From positions 1 to 33,249 of the forward strand of contig JAFGJM010000009.1 in NCBI GenBank assembly GCA_016929095.1: a DNA stretch of 33,249 bases. The letters are read 5' to 3'. Made by a program: the position numbers and the translations under genes. The stretch comes from Anaerolineales bacterium (GTDB lineage: Bacteria > Chloroflexota > Anaerolineae > Anaerolineales > UBA4823). This document shows positions 24,256 through 32,366 of this stretch, piece after piece (within the stretch, counting starts at the first letter, position 1; the number at the start of each line of letters is the position of its first letter). Under the pieces are notes generated by a model. It searched no databases. It worked only from the letters and a program-made list of their open reading frames with translations, and was not told the origin of the DNA.

Positions 24256-26326
24256 ATTCCACAGTGATAATCTCATGCCAGATGATCGCCACTTTATGCT
24301 GCTCTTTATCTTTAATAAACGGCTGCACGACAAATGTTCCAGATTGTGAAGGCTCCCATATGAATTCATTCTCCCTTTGATACCACTTAGCGTGAATTCT
24401 ATCGTAGCCGACTTTCGCTCTTTCCAAAATGTACCAGGCATATTCTAAATCTTGACCGACCGCTTCCGTAATAATGCGGATTTTTGAACCAACTCGAGCG
24501 GGTTTTTGATACTCAAGTTTAACTGCTTGAATGTGAATTAAAGGGTCAGGATAATCCAAGCGGTCTTTTATCGGCAATTCCGGGGATGATTCTCCCTGGT
24601 ATTCCAGTTGCCAATTCCAATGATATTTATTGTCTGCGGTAATAGCCTTACTATCGATCAGAAATTGAAGCCGGGTTGATACACCCGATACAGATTTTAA
24701 CGATCTATCTGTCAACATTGTGCAAGTAACTGCCTGGGGGCAAAGTAATTGATAGTTTTGATTACCAAACAATAAATTGATAGTTCTGTCTGTTACCTTA
24801 TTGATACGCAGATCGTTTTTACCGTCGGTAACGCAAAGCGGTATGGTTTGCAGTATTTGCGAAATTTCGTTATGAGGCAATACCTGATATGAAACCGAGA
24901 AGATTGAATCAACCATATGAATTGATTTCGTTGCAAAACAATTTTCATCTTGAGATTTCAAAATGATCTCTTGATCCGCTTTCACAGAAATTTCTGTTTT
25001 CTCGAAGCAAGGAATTTTCCAATCGCCAGCACTGGTTTTATAAACATATCCTTCAAACAATTGATCATTAATGCAGTTTATTTCAAAAGTTCTCGACCGA
25101 TCACAATAAGGTTCAGCAAGTGGGATTGCCATTCCGTTTAAACGAATATGGAACGCTTCCATAGGCAATGGTTGTGAACTCACCGATCTTTTCAATAAAT
25201 TTATAGCCAGGAAGTTTTTTTCTTTGTGGTAAAAAGCGTAACCGCTTGACTGATCACAATACAGGTGTTTATTAGAAATAATAGAAAATATGGATTTTTT
25301 CAGTGGACGAGGGTCTTTAATGAAATCGAGGCTGGCAGCTATGGCTGCCATTCCTAATAAATTATACATACCTACCCGGGTATAACTCTCATAACCTGCT
25401 CTAAGATGATGAGGAAGATGATTCAACGATACGTCGTAGGTGCCATCCGGTCGAAGAAATGACGACCAGTATTGTAGTGAGCGATCCAATTTCAATATGT
25501 CCCCTTGATAGGCATGGATGGCAGAGTGGATACCACGGGTGAATAAGTGATATTTTCCCCGACCAGCCATGGCAAAACTGCCATCCTCTGTTTCAGTATA
25601 CGCCATCCATTTCAAGCCTTTATTAACGATTTTCTCGACCTTTTTACGGATGAGGTGGGTGTTTTTGTCAAAATCCACATAGAACAATCCGCAAATTAAA
25701 ACGAATAAAATAAAAGCATGGTAGGCAATGGGCATACCGTCTAAATGATGCATATCAATACCGGCCTCACCTTCCATGTGATCGTTAATGAACCCTGAAT
25801 CAAACTGGGCTGTTTCTATGTAGACCAATAGTTTCTCGATTAATTGCTTGTCGACAGGGCGGATATTCAATTGCGCCAATAACAATTCATTGACCAGTTT
25901 GAGGGCGGCACAGTTGGTATTTAACACCTGGCAGGTATCGTGATAAATTTTTAAATTCTCATTTACCAATGCAAGTGCCCATTCCCGTTTATCATCAGGC
26001 AGTATTAATATTGAGAGACACATATAATGCAATAAAAAAACCTGTTGAAATGGTTTGGTTCCTCTTGTGATGAGCAGAACGCTGGCACGCTTAATATAAT
26101 CGGCATACAAATGATCATAACTCATGCCATTTTTTATGGCTTGGGCAAGGATGACCGCACCGACAGCGGGAGTGTAGTTCTCATCGTAGTCAGTTTCGTA
26201 TGCATCGGAAATACGGAGGGTGTTAAAATGAGGGATTTTCCAAGCTTCGAAAATTGGTAAAATGATTTTTATCAGATCGACAAGGTCAGCTTTAGTATTG
26301 GGGAGCTTTGTGTAAAGATTATCCAT
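24254..26326 (-). CDS. Alpha/alpha-toroid polysaccharide-lyase-like protein
   Basis: The 690-residue protein has a helical N-terminal half with HMEGEAGIDMHHLDGMPIAY and GRGKYHLFTRGIHSAIHAYQ. These resemble the alpha/alpha-toroid of heparinase/chondroitin/alginate-lyase families, including Tyr/His-rich spots. A beta-sandwich-like middle follows. The C-terminal segment, with EYAWYILE then KWYQRENEFIWEPS and GTFVVQPFIKD, looks like an Ig-like triple-tyrosine domain. No signal peptide is seen, so it may act in the cytoplasm on a nascent or imported glycan. It lies eight bases after an asparagine-synthetase-like gene and shares its transcript. The exact lyase class is not certain; it may be non-catalytic. 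Confidence 0.6.
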   Translation of the reverse strand: MDNLYTKLPNTKADLVDLIKIILPIFEAWKIPHFNTLRISDAYETDYDENYTPAVGAVILAQAIKNGMSYDHLYADYIKRASVLLITRGTKPFQQVFLLHYMCLSILILPDDKREWALALVNENLKIYHDTCQVLNTNCAALKLVNELLLAQLNIRPVDKQLIEKLLVYIETAQFDSGFINDHMEGEAGIDMHHLDGMPIAYHAFILFVLICGLFYVDFDKNTHLIRKKVEKIVNKGLKWMAYTETEDGSFAMAGRGKYHLFTRGIHSAIHAYQGDILKLDRSLQYWSSFLRPDGTYDVSLNHLPHHLRAGYESYTRVGMYNLLGMAAIAASLDFIKDPRPLKKSIFSIISNKHLYCDQSSGYAFYHKEKNFLAINLLKRSVSSQPLPMEAFHIRLNGMAIPLAEPYCDRSRTFEINCINDQLFEGYVYKTSAGDWKIPCFEKTEISVKADQEIILKSQDENCFATKSIHMVDSIFSVSYQVLPHNEISQILQTIPLCVTDGKNDLRINKVTDRTINLLFGNQNYQLLCPQAVTCTMLTDRSLKSVSGVSTRLQFLIDSKAITADNKYHWNWQLEYQGESSPELPIKDRLDYPDPLIHIQAVKLEYQKPARVGSKIRIITEAVGQDLEYAWYILERAKVGYDRIHAKWYQRENEFIWEPSQSGTFVVQPFIKDKEQHKVAIIWHEIITVE

Positions 26327-26334
26327 GTTTTAAA

Positions 26335-27984
26335 TTAAAAAACCTTCTCATGATGGATATGATCCTGGTAGACTTCCAGCCATCTGGCAAACATATATAT
26401 AGGTTGGGTTTTTTCAAACATGTAATAGTTATTTATTGCAAAACTATTCAATTGTTGAAATAATTTTTTTGTACGATACGTGTCTAAATAACCAAGCATA
26501 TTTATCATGCTGTCCCTCATTAGTAGATTAGAAAATTTCTCGATAGTTGTTTGGTTATATTTCCTTATTTTTGTATGAATTTGCCTGTCCCACATGGTTT
26601 TATGTGTAGATGGGTATGTAAGTGTATGTGGGTCTAAACAACGCATTATTTCAAATTGTAGGGTTGGATTGAACCTTATTTCACTACTTAAACCAAGAAC
26701 ATATATTATAAACGGAGGGTATTCAAATCCACTAATACATTCATATCGTAGTGAGCCCAGTCGAAGCATCCAATGTATGTTTCGGCGACTACGAGCATTT
26801 AGACGGAAAAATGAGATTGACGCATGATAACCGGCAATCGATGAGTATTCTTGTTTGAAGTTTATTAAACATCGGTTGATTATTTCCATATTTGCTGGTT
26901 GTGTAAAGATAGGCTGAAAACATTCATGTCTCATATTTGAAAACATCATATCAAAATCATCGGAGGGTGCCGGAATATGTGAAGCTCTTAGCAATCCATC
27001 TCCATCATTTCCCGTAAATAATATTCGGGTTTTTAAATTGGGAATATTATTTAGAAATCCATGAAACCAAACATGGTACCATGATTCAAAACTGGTCTGT
27101 TCATAGTACTGATCCACTGTATTCTCATACCAATCTTGATCTAATTCTAAATATTGATTACGAGTACCATATTCCCTGGCGCTTAACGCAGCAAACAGCC
27201 TATCATTCCCAAATCCAACATCGGTATCTGTTGTATAAGTAGATACTTCAGTGCTATTTTTGACAAAACTCGAAAGCATCATACGGCTATCTAATCCGCC
27301 ACTTAATGCCAAATTGATTTTCGAGAATTGCTTTGCGTACTTGGTTATTCCTTCGTGAAAAAGACCTGCGATGTCTGCATATACTTTGTTTTTATCTGAG
27401 ACAGGTGTCTTGCTATGTAAATACCAGCGTTTATCGTCACAATGGACTGAAAATGTGTTTAAATCAAACATCACAACCTGTTGAAGTTCGACACATTTTA
27501 TCTCTTCGAAATATGTACGGCTACCCAGCACCGAATGGATGCTCAACAATTCCGCCCATGCCATGCCATCGATATGCAATTTCCTACTGCAATGCTTCAC
27601 CACCCAATCTAAATTATCTGATATCAAGATTTGATTCTCATCTAAATACCAATATAGTAAACCGGCTGCATGCGGGTCACAAAAAATGGATAGCTTTTGG
27701 GTTGATCGATCGAGCAACACCCCACAATATAATCCGGTAGTACCGAGAATGCCATCAAAGGTTTTTTCGATTCTTTTTAGAAAGGCTTGAGGCGTAAGTA
27801 ACCGCAGGTCTTCATCTCTTGGATGTCCTTTGATGAATAAAACCTTATCACCATTTGAATAGCCTTTAAATGAGCTTTCGAATAAGGCACGTTGTCTATC
27901 AAAACAAAAATTAAACTTTGATTTACTTCGAATAAATACCGGCTCACTTACTCGGATAATAGGATTTGCAGTTTGAGGTTGCAT
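26335..27984 (-). CDS. Asparagine-synthetase-like protein lacking the glutaminase cysteine
   Basis: The 549-residue protein has the ATP pyrophosphatase motif LALSGGLDSRMML (SGGLDSR at 228-234) and a later FTGNDGDGLL, equivalent to the GEGGDE-type segment. The N-terminal 200 residues resemble an Ntn-type glutamine amidotransferase domain (FDGILGTTGLYCGVLLD, ISDNLDWVVK) but lack the N-terminal catalytic Cys, so they cannot release ammonia from glutamine. Related enzymes in polysaccharide, RiPP and antibiotic clusters form amides, lactams or modified sugars using ATP. It is first in a two-gene transcript with the toroid protein. A TATATA sequence lies just upstream of the ATG, with no clear Shine-Dalgarno site. 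True substrate unknown. Confidence 0.78.
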   Translation of the reverse strand: MQPQTANPIIRVSEPVFIRSKSKFNFCFDRQRALFESSFKGYSNGDKVLFIKGHPRDEDLRLLTPQAFLKRIEKTFDGILGTTGLYCGVLLDRSTQKLSIFCDPHAAGLLYWYLDENQILISDNLDWVVKHCSRKLHIDGMAWAELLSIHSVLGSRTYFEEIKCVELQQVVMFDLNTFSVHCDDKRWYLHSKTPVSDKNKVYADIAGLFHEGITKYAKQFSKINLALSGGLDSRMMLSSFVKNSTEVSTYTTDTDVGFGNDRLFAALSAREYGTRNQYLELDQDWYENTVDQYYEQTSFESWYHVWFHGFLNNIPNLKTRILFTGNDGDGLLRASHIPAPSDDFDMMFSNMRHECFQPIFTQPANMEIINRCLINFKQEYSSIAGYHASISFFRLNARSRRNIHWMLRLGSLRYECISGFEYPPFIIYVLGLSSEIRFNPTLQFEIMRCLDPHTLTYPSTHKTMWDRQIHTKIRKYNQTTIEKFSNLLMRDSMINMLGYLDTYRTKKLFQQLNSFAINNYYMFEKTQPIYMFARWLEVYQDHIHHEKVF

Positions 27985-28469
27985 AATCTACTTTATATAA
28001 TTAACAATTGCCATGCCCGGCAAAGACCGTCCGTATTTTTATAGCTGAAATTGATTTCCTGCTTTCCTGCCTTACTTATACATTTAGTACTAGTTTCCTT
28101 ATTAATTGCTTATATCCCATTCAAAATAAAAACGTCCCTGGTTGATTATGTGAATTTTTGGAAATATTCTGTGAACAATCGTTTTTTATCCCCACGAGTA
28201 TATCATATCCCTTTTAACTGACTGTCACATAGTTAGCACAAGGGTTTTATCCGTTTCATTCGAATTCACCCTCACCTTTCAAATTCGATTGTCAATCGAG
28301 TCAACCGTTGATTGGCATTATACTTATCCATGGTTTATCTTATAACTCGGTAACCATGAAAAAACATCAAAACCATATTCGGGGTCAGAAAACACCAAAA
28401 TATGATCCTGATTCCATCGTTTTGTTTTTCATAACAGAATACAATAATTTTGGAAGGAAATGAATTTCC
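27985..28469. other. AT-rich divergent intergenic region with a repeat remnant
   Basis: No gene is seen, apart from an unlikely 35-residue frame (28356-28463). Positions about 28005-28060 look like a degenerate copy of the 172-bp repeat unit at 30838-31182 (GCCCGGCAAAGACCG, then TAGCTGAAATTGATTTC). A pyrimidine-rich CCTGCTTTCCTGCC follows. Just before the next gene, GGAAAT/GA/ATTTCC (28456-28469) forms a small hairpin between the GGAAGG ribosome site and the ATG at 28470. Confidence 0.5.
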
Positions 28470-29501
28470 ATGAACGAAAAACTTTCACGCAGATCACTTT
28501 TTGCAATCCTGATCAGTCTGGGATTAATATTTTTATTCCCCCTGGGAGCTTGGGCAGCCAGCGCCTATACCGACAGCTTCGATTCCGATCCCACTGGTGG
28601 CTCATATGTGACCAGTTTTACCACCGGCACTGCCGCTTTAGGATTGAGCTACGTGTGCTCTAACTGTGATTTTAGTTACGGCCCAAACAACATCTATTCA
28701 ATTGCTGGAACTCCAGGGGAAGAGGCTTCTATCACAATCAAAGCGCGCGATGGCGGACCGTTCGAATTTATCAGTATATATATTGATACCGCTAAAGCGA
28801 TTACTATCAAAGGCAATGGATCGCAATCTTTCTCTATTGACGTGGGAGCTAGCACCACTGGGACATTCAGCCCAACTGGAGGAAATAAAGTAGTCGATGA
28901 AGTGGTGATTTCCAATGTTAGCCCCGATTATATCGATTTTGATATTTATATAGACAATGTCTCCGTTATTATGGATATCGATGATGAGATGCATTGTGGC
29001 GGCGCAGATACTACTTATACTTTTTCTACTCAATCCGACGTAGCCATCGAAGTCACCGACACCGGCACCAACCTGGGATGTCTGCTGGTCAATGAAACCA
29101 CTTCCGATCACCCCAACGCCACCGGAACCAGCGGCGCTTCGGGTACCAAGACCGGCAAATACTGGACCATTACTGCCCTGCAAAGCGATCAATCCTCACC
29201 GGCGACTGCCGATTACACCCTCAACCTTACCTTACCGCACAGCATTTCGCCGGATAGCAACGCCAAGGTGTGTAAATACACCGGCGGCGCTGGCGGCGGT
29301 TGGGTTTGCGACCGCACATCTTCCACTGCATCCACGGTGACGCTCAATGGTATCTCGTCCCTCTCGGATTGGGCGGTGGGCAATAATGTCGGTCCGACGG
29401 CTGTATCTCTGAGCCGGTTGACTGCCCGCGCGGGTGCATCTCATTTTTTTGCCCCACTAAGCCTTCTGTTTATCGAATTGGCAAGTATGATTTTGCGCTG
29501 A
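28470..29501 (+). CDS. Secreted Chloroflexi-type surface protein
   Basis: The 343-residue protein has a signal peptide (basic start, hydrophobic LFAILISLGLIFLFPLGA, cleavage AWA-A near residue 28). The body is Asp/Thr/Ser-rich and likely beta-sandwich. In the last third is SLSDWAVGNNVGPTAVSLSR, a segment found near the end of Chloroflexi extracellular proteins. It is followed by a hydrophobic end FFAPLSLLFIELASMILR that could anchor or sort the protein. The second half is richer in GC than the first, hinting at a mosaic. It probably stands alone: a strong hairpin terminator lies 40 bp downstream. The function is unknown; binding or structural roles are possible. Confidence 0.75.
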   Translation: MNEKLSRRSLFAILISLGLIFLFPLGAWAASAYTDSFDSDPTGGSYVTSFTTGTAALGLSYVCSNCDFSYGPNNIYSIAGTPGEEASITIKARDGGPFEFISIYIDTAKAITIKGNGSQSFSIDVGASTTGTFSPTGGNKVVDEVVISNVSPDYIDFDIYIDNVSVIMDIDDEMHCGGADTTYTFSTQSDVAIEVTDTGTNLGCLLVNETTSDHPNATGTSGASGTKTGKYWTITALQSDQSSPATADYTLNLTLPHSISPDSNAKVCKYTGGAGGGWVCDRTSSTASTVTLNGISSLSDWAVGNNVGPTAVSLSRLTARAGASHFFAPLSLLFIELASMILR

Positions 29502-29541
29502 CGATTATTGATAATAACAACAATAAGCCGTTTCTATTACT

Positions 29542-29571
29542 CTCTCCGATACATCTTCGGAGAGTTTTTTT
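29542..29571 (+). terminator. Factor-independent terminator
   Basis: CTCTCCGA (29542-29549) pairs with TCGGAGAG (29557-29564) around a seven-base loop and is followed at once by seven Ts (29565-29571). It lies 40 bp after the stop of the secreted-protein gene. Confidence 0.85.
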
Positions 29572-29672
29572 ATAATTATGCTATACTGACATTGATACAG
29601 GAAATCTCGTGACTTCACAAAGAAACGGATATGGGTTTATTAAAAATCGCATTATAAAAATAATCTATCCTG

Positions 29673-29697
29673 TAGATGGGATCGGCGATCCCATCTA
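29673..29697. repeat. Perfect 11-bp hairpin upstream of the cyclodeaminase gene
   Basis: TAGATGGGATC (29673-29683), loop GGC, then GATCCCATCTA (29687-29697) is a perfect inverted repeat. It lies 129 bp before the ATG at 29826. No T-tract follows, so it is a candidate operator or mRNA hairpin rather than a terminator. Confidence 0.6.
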
Positions 29698-29825
29698 TAA
29701 TCTTTACATGACGATTAAATATTAGATAGTTTGAGATTTTTATATAATATGATTGTATTTTTATACCCAATCTGGCAAATTTATAATAATCCTGTTTCTC
29801 GTGCAAATAGGAAGAAGATTCTCCC

Positions 29826-30803
29826 ATGACCGAATCCAAACTCCTCTACCTCTCCCGCGCGGATGTCGAATCCGTCGGCTTGACTATGTCCGAGATCATT
29901 GACGCGGTGGAAGGCGCTTTTCGCGAAAAAGGCGCTGGCAAGGTGGAAATGCCGCCCAAGCCGGGCGTCCATCCCGGCGGGGGTGATAACTTCATCCATG
30001 CCATGCCGGCGTATATCCCGGCGCTGCGCTCGGCGGGTGTCAAATGGGTAAGCGGCTTCCCGGAAAACTATAAACATAACCTGCCTTATATCACCGGACT
30101 GCTCATCTATAATGATGTCGATAATGGACTCCCCCTGGCGGTGATGGATTGCGTGTGGATTACCGCCATGCGTACCGGCGCCGCCACCGCCGTGGCTGCC
30201 CGCTATTTGGCTCGACCCGAATCATCCGTGGTAGGCATCCTGGGCTGCGGCGTGCAGGGGCGCACCAACCTGGAAGCTCTTAATGTCTTGTTCCCCCTTA
30301 AGCAAGTGAAAGCCTACGATGTGAACGGTGAAGCCGCGCAAACTTACGCCAAAGATATGAACGCCCGTTTTGGATTACCGGTAAGCGTGGTCAATACCCC
30401 TAAAGAAGCCGTAACAGGCAGCGATATTATCGTCACGGCCGGTCCGATCCTCAAAAAACCTCATGCGTCCATTAAAGCAGGCTGGCTAAAAGAAGGCGCC
30501 TTTGCCTCGTTGGTGGATTACGACTCTTATTGGGAACGCCAGGCGCTGAAAGAAACAAGTAAATTCTGCACCGACGACGTCCCCCAACTGCGCCTCTACC
30601 AGCAAATGGGTTATTTCCAGGATATCCCGCCCATCCACGCCGACCTGGGCGAGCTGGTAACCGGCAAGAAAACCGGGCGCGAGAATCCCACCGAGCGCAC
30701 TATGACTGCTAATTTAGGCCTGGCGATGGATGATATGGCCGTTGCACCACTCATCTATCAGAAGGCGCTGGAAAAAGGCATCGGAGTCTGGCTGCCGTCA
30801 TAA
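29826..30803 (+). CDS. Ornithine cyclodeaminase / mu-crystallin family NAD(P)-dependent enzyme
   Basis: The 325-residue protein matches the ornithine cyclodeaminase/mu-crystallin family. Family features are KWVSGFPENYKHNLPYITGL near 75-94, MRTGAATAVAARYLARPESS around 119-138, and the Rossmann signature VGILGCGVQGRTNLEAL near 139-155. These enzymes use NAD(P) for amino-acid cyclodeamination (ornithine to proline), imine reduction or alanine dehydrogenation, so the substrate is uncertain. Composition is more GC-rich than its flanks. AGGAAG lies 12 bases upstream of the ATG. No partner gene adjoins; tandem repeats follow downstream. Confidence 0.85.
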   Translation: MTESKLLYLSRADVESVGLTMSEIIDAVEGAFREKGAGKVEMPPKPGVHPGGGDNFIHAMPAYIPALRSAGVKWVSGFPENYKHNLPYITGLLIYNDVDNGLPLAVMDCVWITAMRTGAATAVAARYLARPESSVVGILGCGVQGRTNLEALNVLFPLKQVKAYDVNGEAAQTYAKDMNARFGLPVSVVNTPKEAVTGSDIIVTAGPILKKPHASIKAGWLKEGAFASLVDYDSYWERQALKETSKFCTDDVPQLRLYQQMGYFQDIPPIHADLGELVTGKKTGRENPTERTMTANLGLAMDDMAVAPLIYQKALEKGIGVWLPS

Positions 30804-30837
30804 TTGGGGAAGAAAAAACACATTCGTATTAATTATT

Positions 30838-31213
30838 CCTGAATTTCTATTTTTCCTGGTTTCCTAATAATTCTTTTTTTATATCAGTCTTGATGCCGGG
30901 CAAAGAATGACCCCATTATTGATGGCAGAAAATAATTTCAAGCATTTCTACCCCCCTATCCTTCGGATATCCCCCCATTTTCTGCGAAAATGGGGGGAAT
31001 GAGGGGGGCTCCTGAATTCCTTTTTTCCCTGGTTTCCTTATAATTTTTTTTTATATCAGTCTTGATGCCGGTCAAAGAATGCACGCATTTTTGATGGCAT
31101 AAAATAATTTCCAGTATTTCTACTCCCCTGTCCTTCGGATATCCCCCCATTTTCTGCGAAAATGGGGGGAATGAGAGGGGCTCCTGGATTCCTTTACTTC
31201 CTGGTTTCCTCAT
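30838..31213. repeat. Tandem 172-173 bp hairpin repeats (two copies plus a partial third)
   Basis: Copies lie at 30838-31010 and 31011-31182, and the first 31 bases recur at 31183-31213. Each starts with CCTGAATT...CCTGGTTTCCT and then AAGAATG-type text, and has a perfect hairpin: CCCCCCATTTTC and GAAAATGGGGGG with loop TGC (30971-30997 and 31143-31169). No open frame is shared, so the unit is non-coding. A degenerate copy is near 28005-28060, and related hairpins lie near 3737-3768. Confidence 0.85.
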
Positions 31214-31254
31214 AAAATCTCATTTATAATTTCCGAATACATGGTGGATTAGAA

Positions 31255-31866
31255 ATGAACACTCCCCGATTCGATCAATTGACCTGGTTGAAAAAAAACG
31301 AGAACCCCTTTGGACTGGTATGCCTCGATTGCCGCAGTTTCACCCAAAATATGGTCACCACCACCCAGGATCCCGGTGTCGCCCGGCGTTTCACTGAACT
31401 TCGCGCGGCATCCGGTGAAGAATATTCCCATATGTCACTGCCAGACTCGGTATCCATCACCTGCGCCTTAAATATCCCGATAAATCAAATACTTGAGAAT
31501 GGGCCCATATTCAAGGCTGCGGTCATGGAAGAAAAGTGGGATATCCATCTATACGAGAATATCCTCTATTTTTCCCGCAGTTGGACCGGCGACCTGATCT
31601 TCAAAGCCAACGTCCATGTTAGCGATAATAATTTACGTGTTTTCTCTATTGAAATAAATGCGATGGTCAACGCCAAAGAGTCAGCTTTTATTATTCGCCA
31701 GGTTGATTTCTTGATCAAAAGCCATATATTGAAACAAGTTGTACCGCACCCCTTGCCAGTAGATTTGCCCAACGACAAACAAACCATCGCCTTGTATTCT
31801 TTCAGCCAATATGGTCGTCTGGCTTCCTTCGCCACGTTTGAAGACACCCTCATGGGTTCCGGATAA
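31255..31866 (+). CDS. Uncharacterised 203-residue protein
   Basis: I do not recognise a family. The protein starts MNTPRFDQLTWLKKNENPFG, has CLDCRSFTQNM (a Cys-x2-Cys pair) near 23-33, and a run of strands with SRSWTGDLIFKANVHVSD and SIEINAMVNAKESAFIIRQV. It is probably a soluble mixed alpha/beta protein without signal or membrane segment. A GGTGGA site precedes the ATG. It lies immediately after tandem repeats and before a convergent winged-helix gene. A TATAAT near 31221-31226 could be a -10, but no matching -35 was found. Confidence 0.6.
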   Translation: MNTPRFDQLTWLKKNENPFGLVCLDCRSFTQNMVTTTQDPGVARRFTELRAASGEEYSHMSLPDSVSITCALNIPINQILENGPIFKAAVMEEKWDIHLYENILYFSRSWTGDLIFKANVHVSDNNLRVFSIEINAMVNAKESAFIIRQVDFLIKSHILKQVVPHPLPVDLPNDKQTIALYSFSQYGRLASFATFEDTLMGSG

Positions 31867-32010
31867 ATTGCGGTGTTGTCTACAAAGTCGATTCTGTCAA
31901 ATTGGCCGAAGTGTGTTTCAAAAAACGAAATGTCTTTTTTATAACCGAAAATTTATTCCCGCCCTCCTTATATATATCTTCCTGGTTTCCTTTTTTCCCT
32001 GGCTTCCTCA

Positions 32011-32031
32011 TATGAAGAATTCATCTTCATA
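32011..32031. repeat. Small hairpin between convergent genes
   Basis: TATGAAGA (32011-32018) pairs with TCTTCATA (32024-32031) around a five-base loop. It follows pyrimidine-rich copies of CCTGGTTTCC and CCTGGCTTCC and lies just before the end of the winged-helix gene. It may be a mutual 3'-end structure. Confidence 0.45.
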
Positions 32032-32039
32032 CTAGAACC

Positions 32040-32366
32040 TTAATCGGGTAGATCATCCAATACTTGCTGCATACTCTTCTTGTATTCCCGAAAGGCGGTA
32101 CGTCCCTGTTCGGTGAGGCGCACGGTTGAATGGGGTTTTTTCCCCCGGAATTCTTTCTCAATGGTGATGTACCCCGTCTCTTCCAGTTTGGTTAAGTGCG
32201 TGGCTAAACTCCCCCAGGTCAATCCTGTCAGGCGTAACAGAAACACATAATCGACACTTTCGACCACATACAGATAGGACAACACCATCAACCGCGCCGG
32301 CGCATGGATTATTTGATCGATATCAGCCAGGGGATGCAATTCGGGTTCAGGCGATTGGTTGATCAT
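32040..32366 (-). CDS. Winged-helix transcriptional regulator (HTH_34-like)
   Basis: The 108-residue protein begins MINQSPEPELHPLADIDQII and carries a winged helix: ARLMVLSYLYVVESVDYVFL, TGLTWGSLATHLTKLEETGY, then ITIEKEFRGKKPHSTVRLTE. This fits the PF13601-type compact regulators that sit beside membrane proteins. The ATG at 32366, with GAGG ten bases upstream, overlaps the preceding gene's end by 20 bp, so the pair is translationally coupled. It probably represses its own operon through the palindrome at 33032-33054. An ATG at 32381 is a less likely start. Ligand unknown. Confidence 0.82.
   Translation of the reverse strand: MINQSPEPELHPLADIDQIIHAPARLMVLSYLYVVESVDYVFLLRLTGLTWGSLATHLTKLEETGYITIEKEFRGKKPHSTVRLTEQGRTAFREYKKSMQQVLDDLPD

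Noticed and set aside
28356..28463. A 35-residue frame starting MKKHQNHIRGQK that ends by overlapping the secreted-protein start region.
   Set aside because: No ribosome site precedes it, its composition is not protein-like and it lies in an AT-rich intergenic region; it might be considered as a leader peptide or RiPP precursor for the AsnB-like gene, but there is no leader or core pattern and it is on the opposite strand.
29615..29839. A 74-codon minus-strand frame before the cyclodeaminase gene.
   Set aside because: It crosses the perfect hairpin at 29673-29697 and has no homology or ribosome site.
30956..31213. An 85-codon minus-strand frame within the tandem repeats.
   Set aside because: It simply translates the repeats twice (SFPPFSQKMGGYP-type and IPPIFAENGGIS-type text from different frames of the same unit) and has no independent support.
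30838..31213. Possible CRISPR array in the tandem repeats.
   Set aside because: Units are 172-173 bp and nearly identical throughout, with no short repeat/unique spacer structure and no cas genes nearby.
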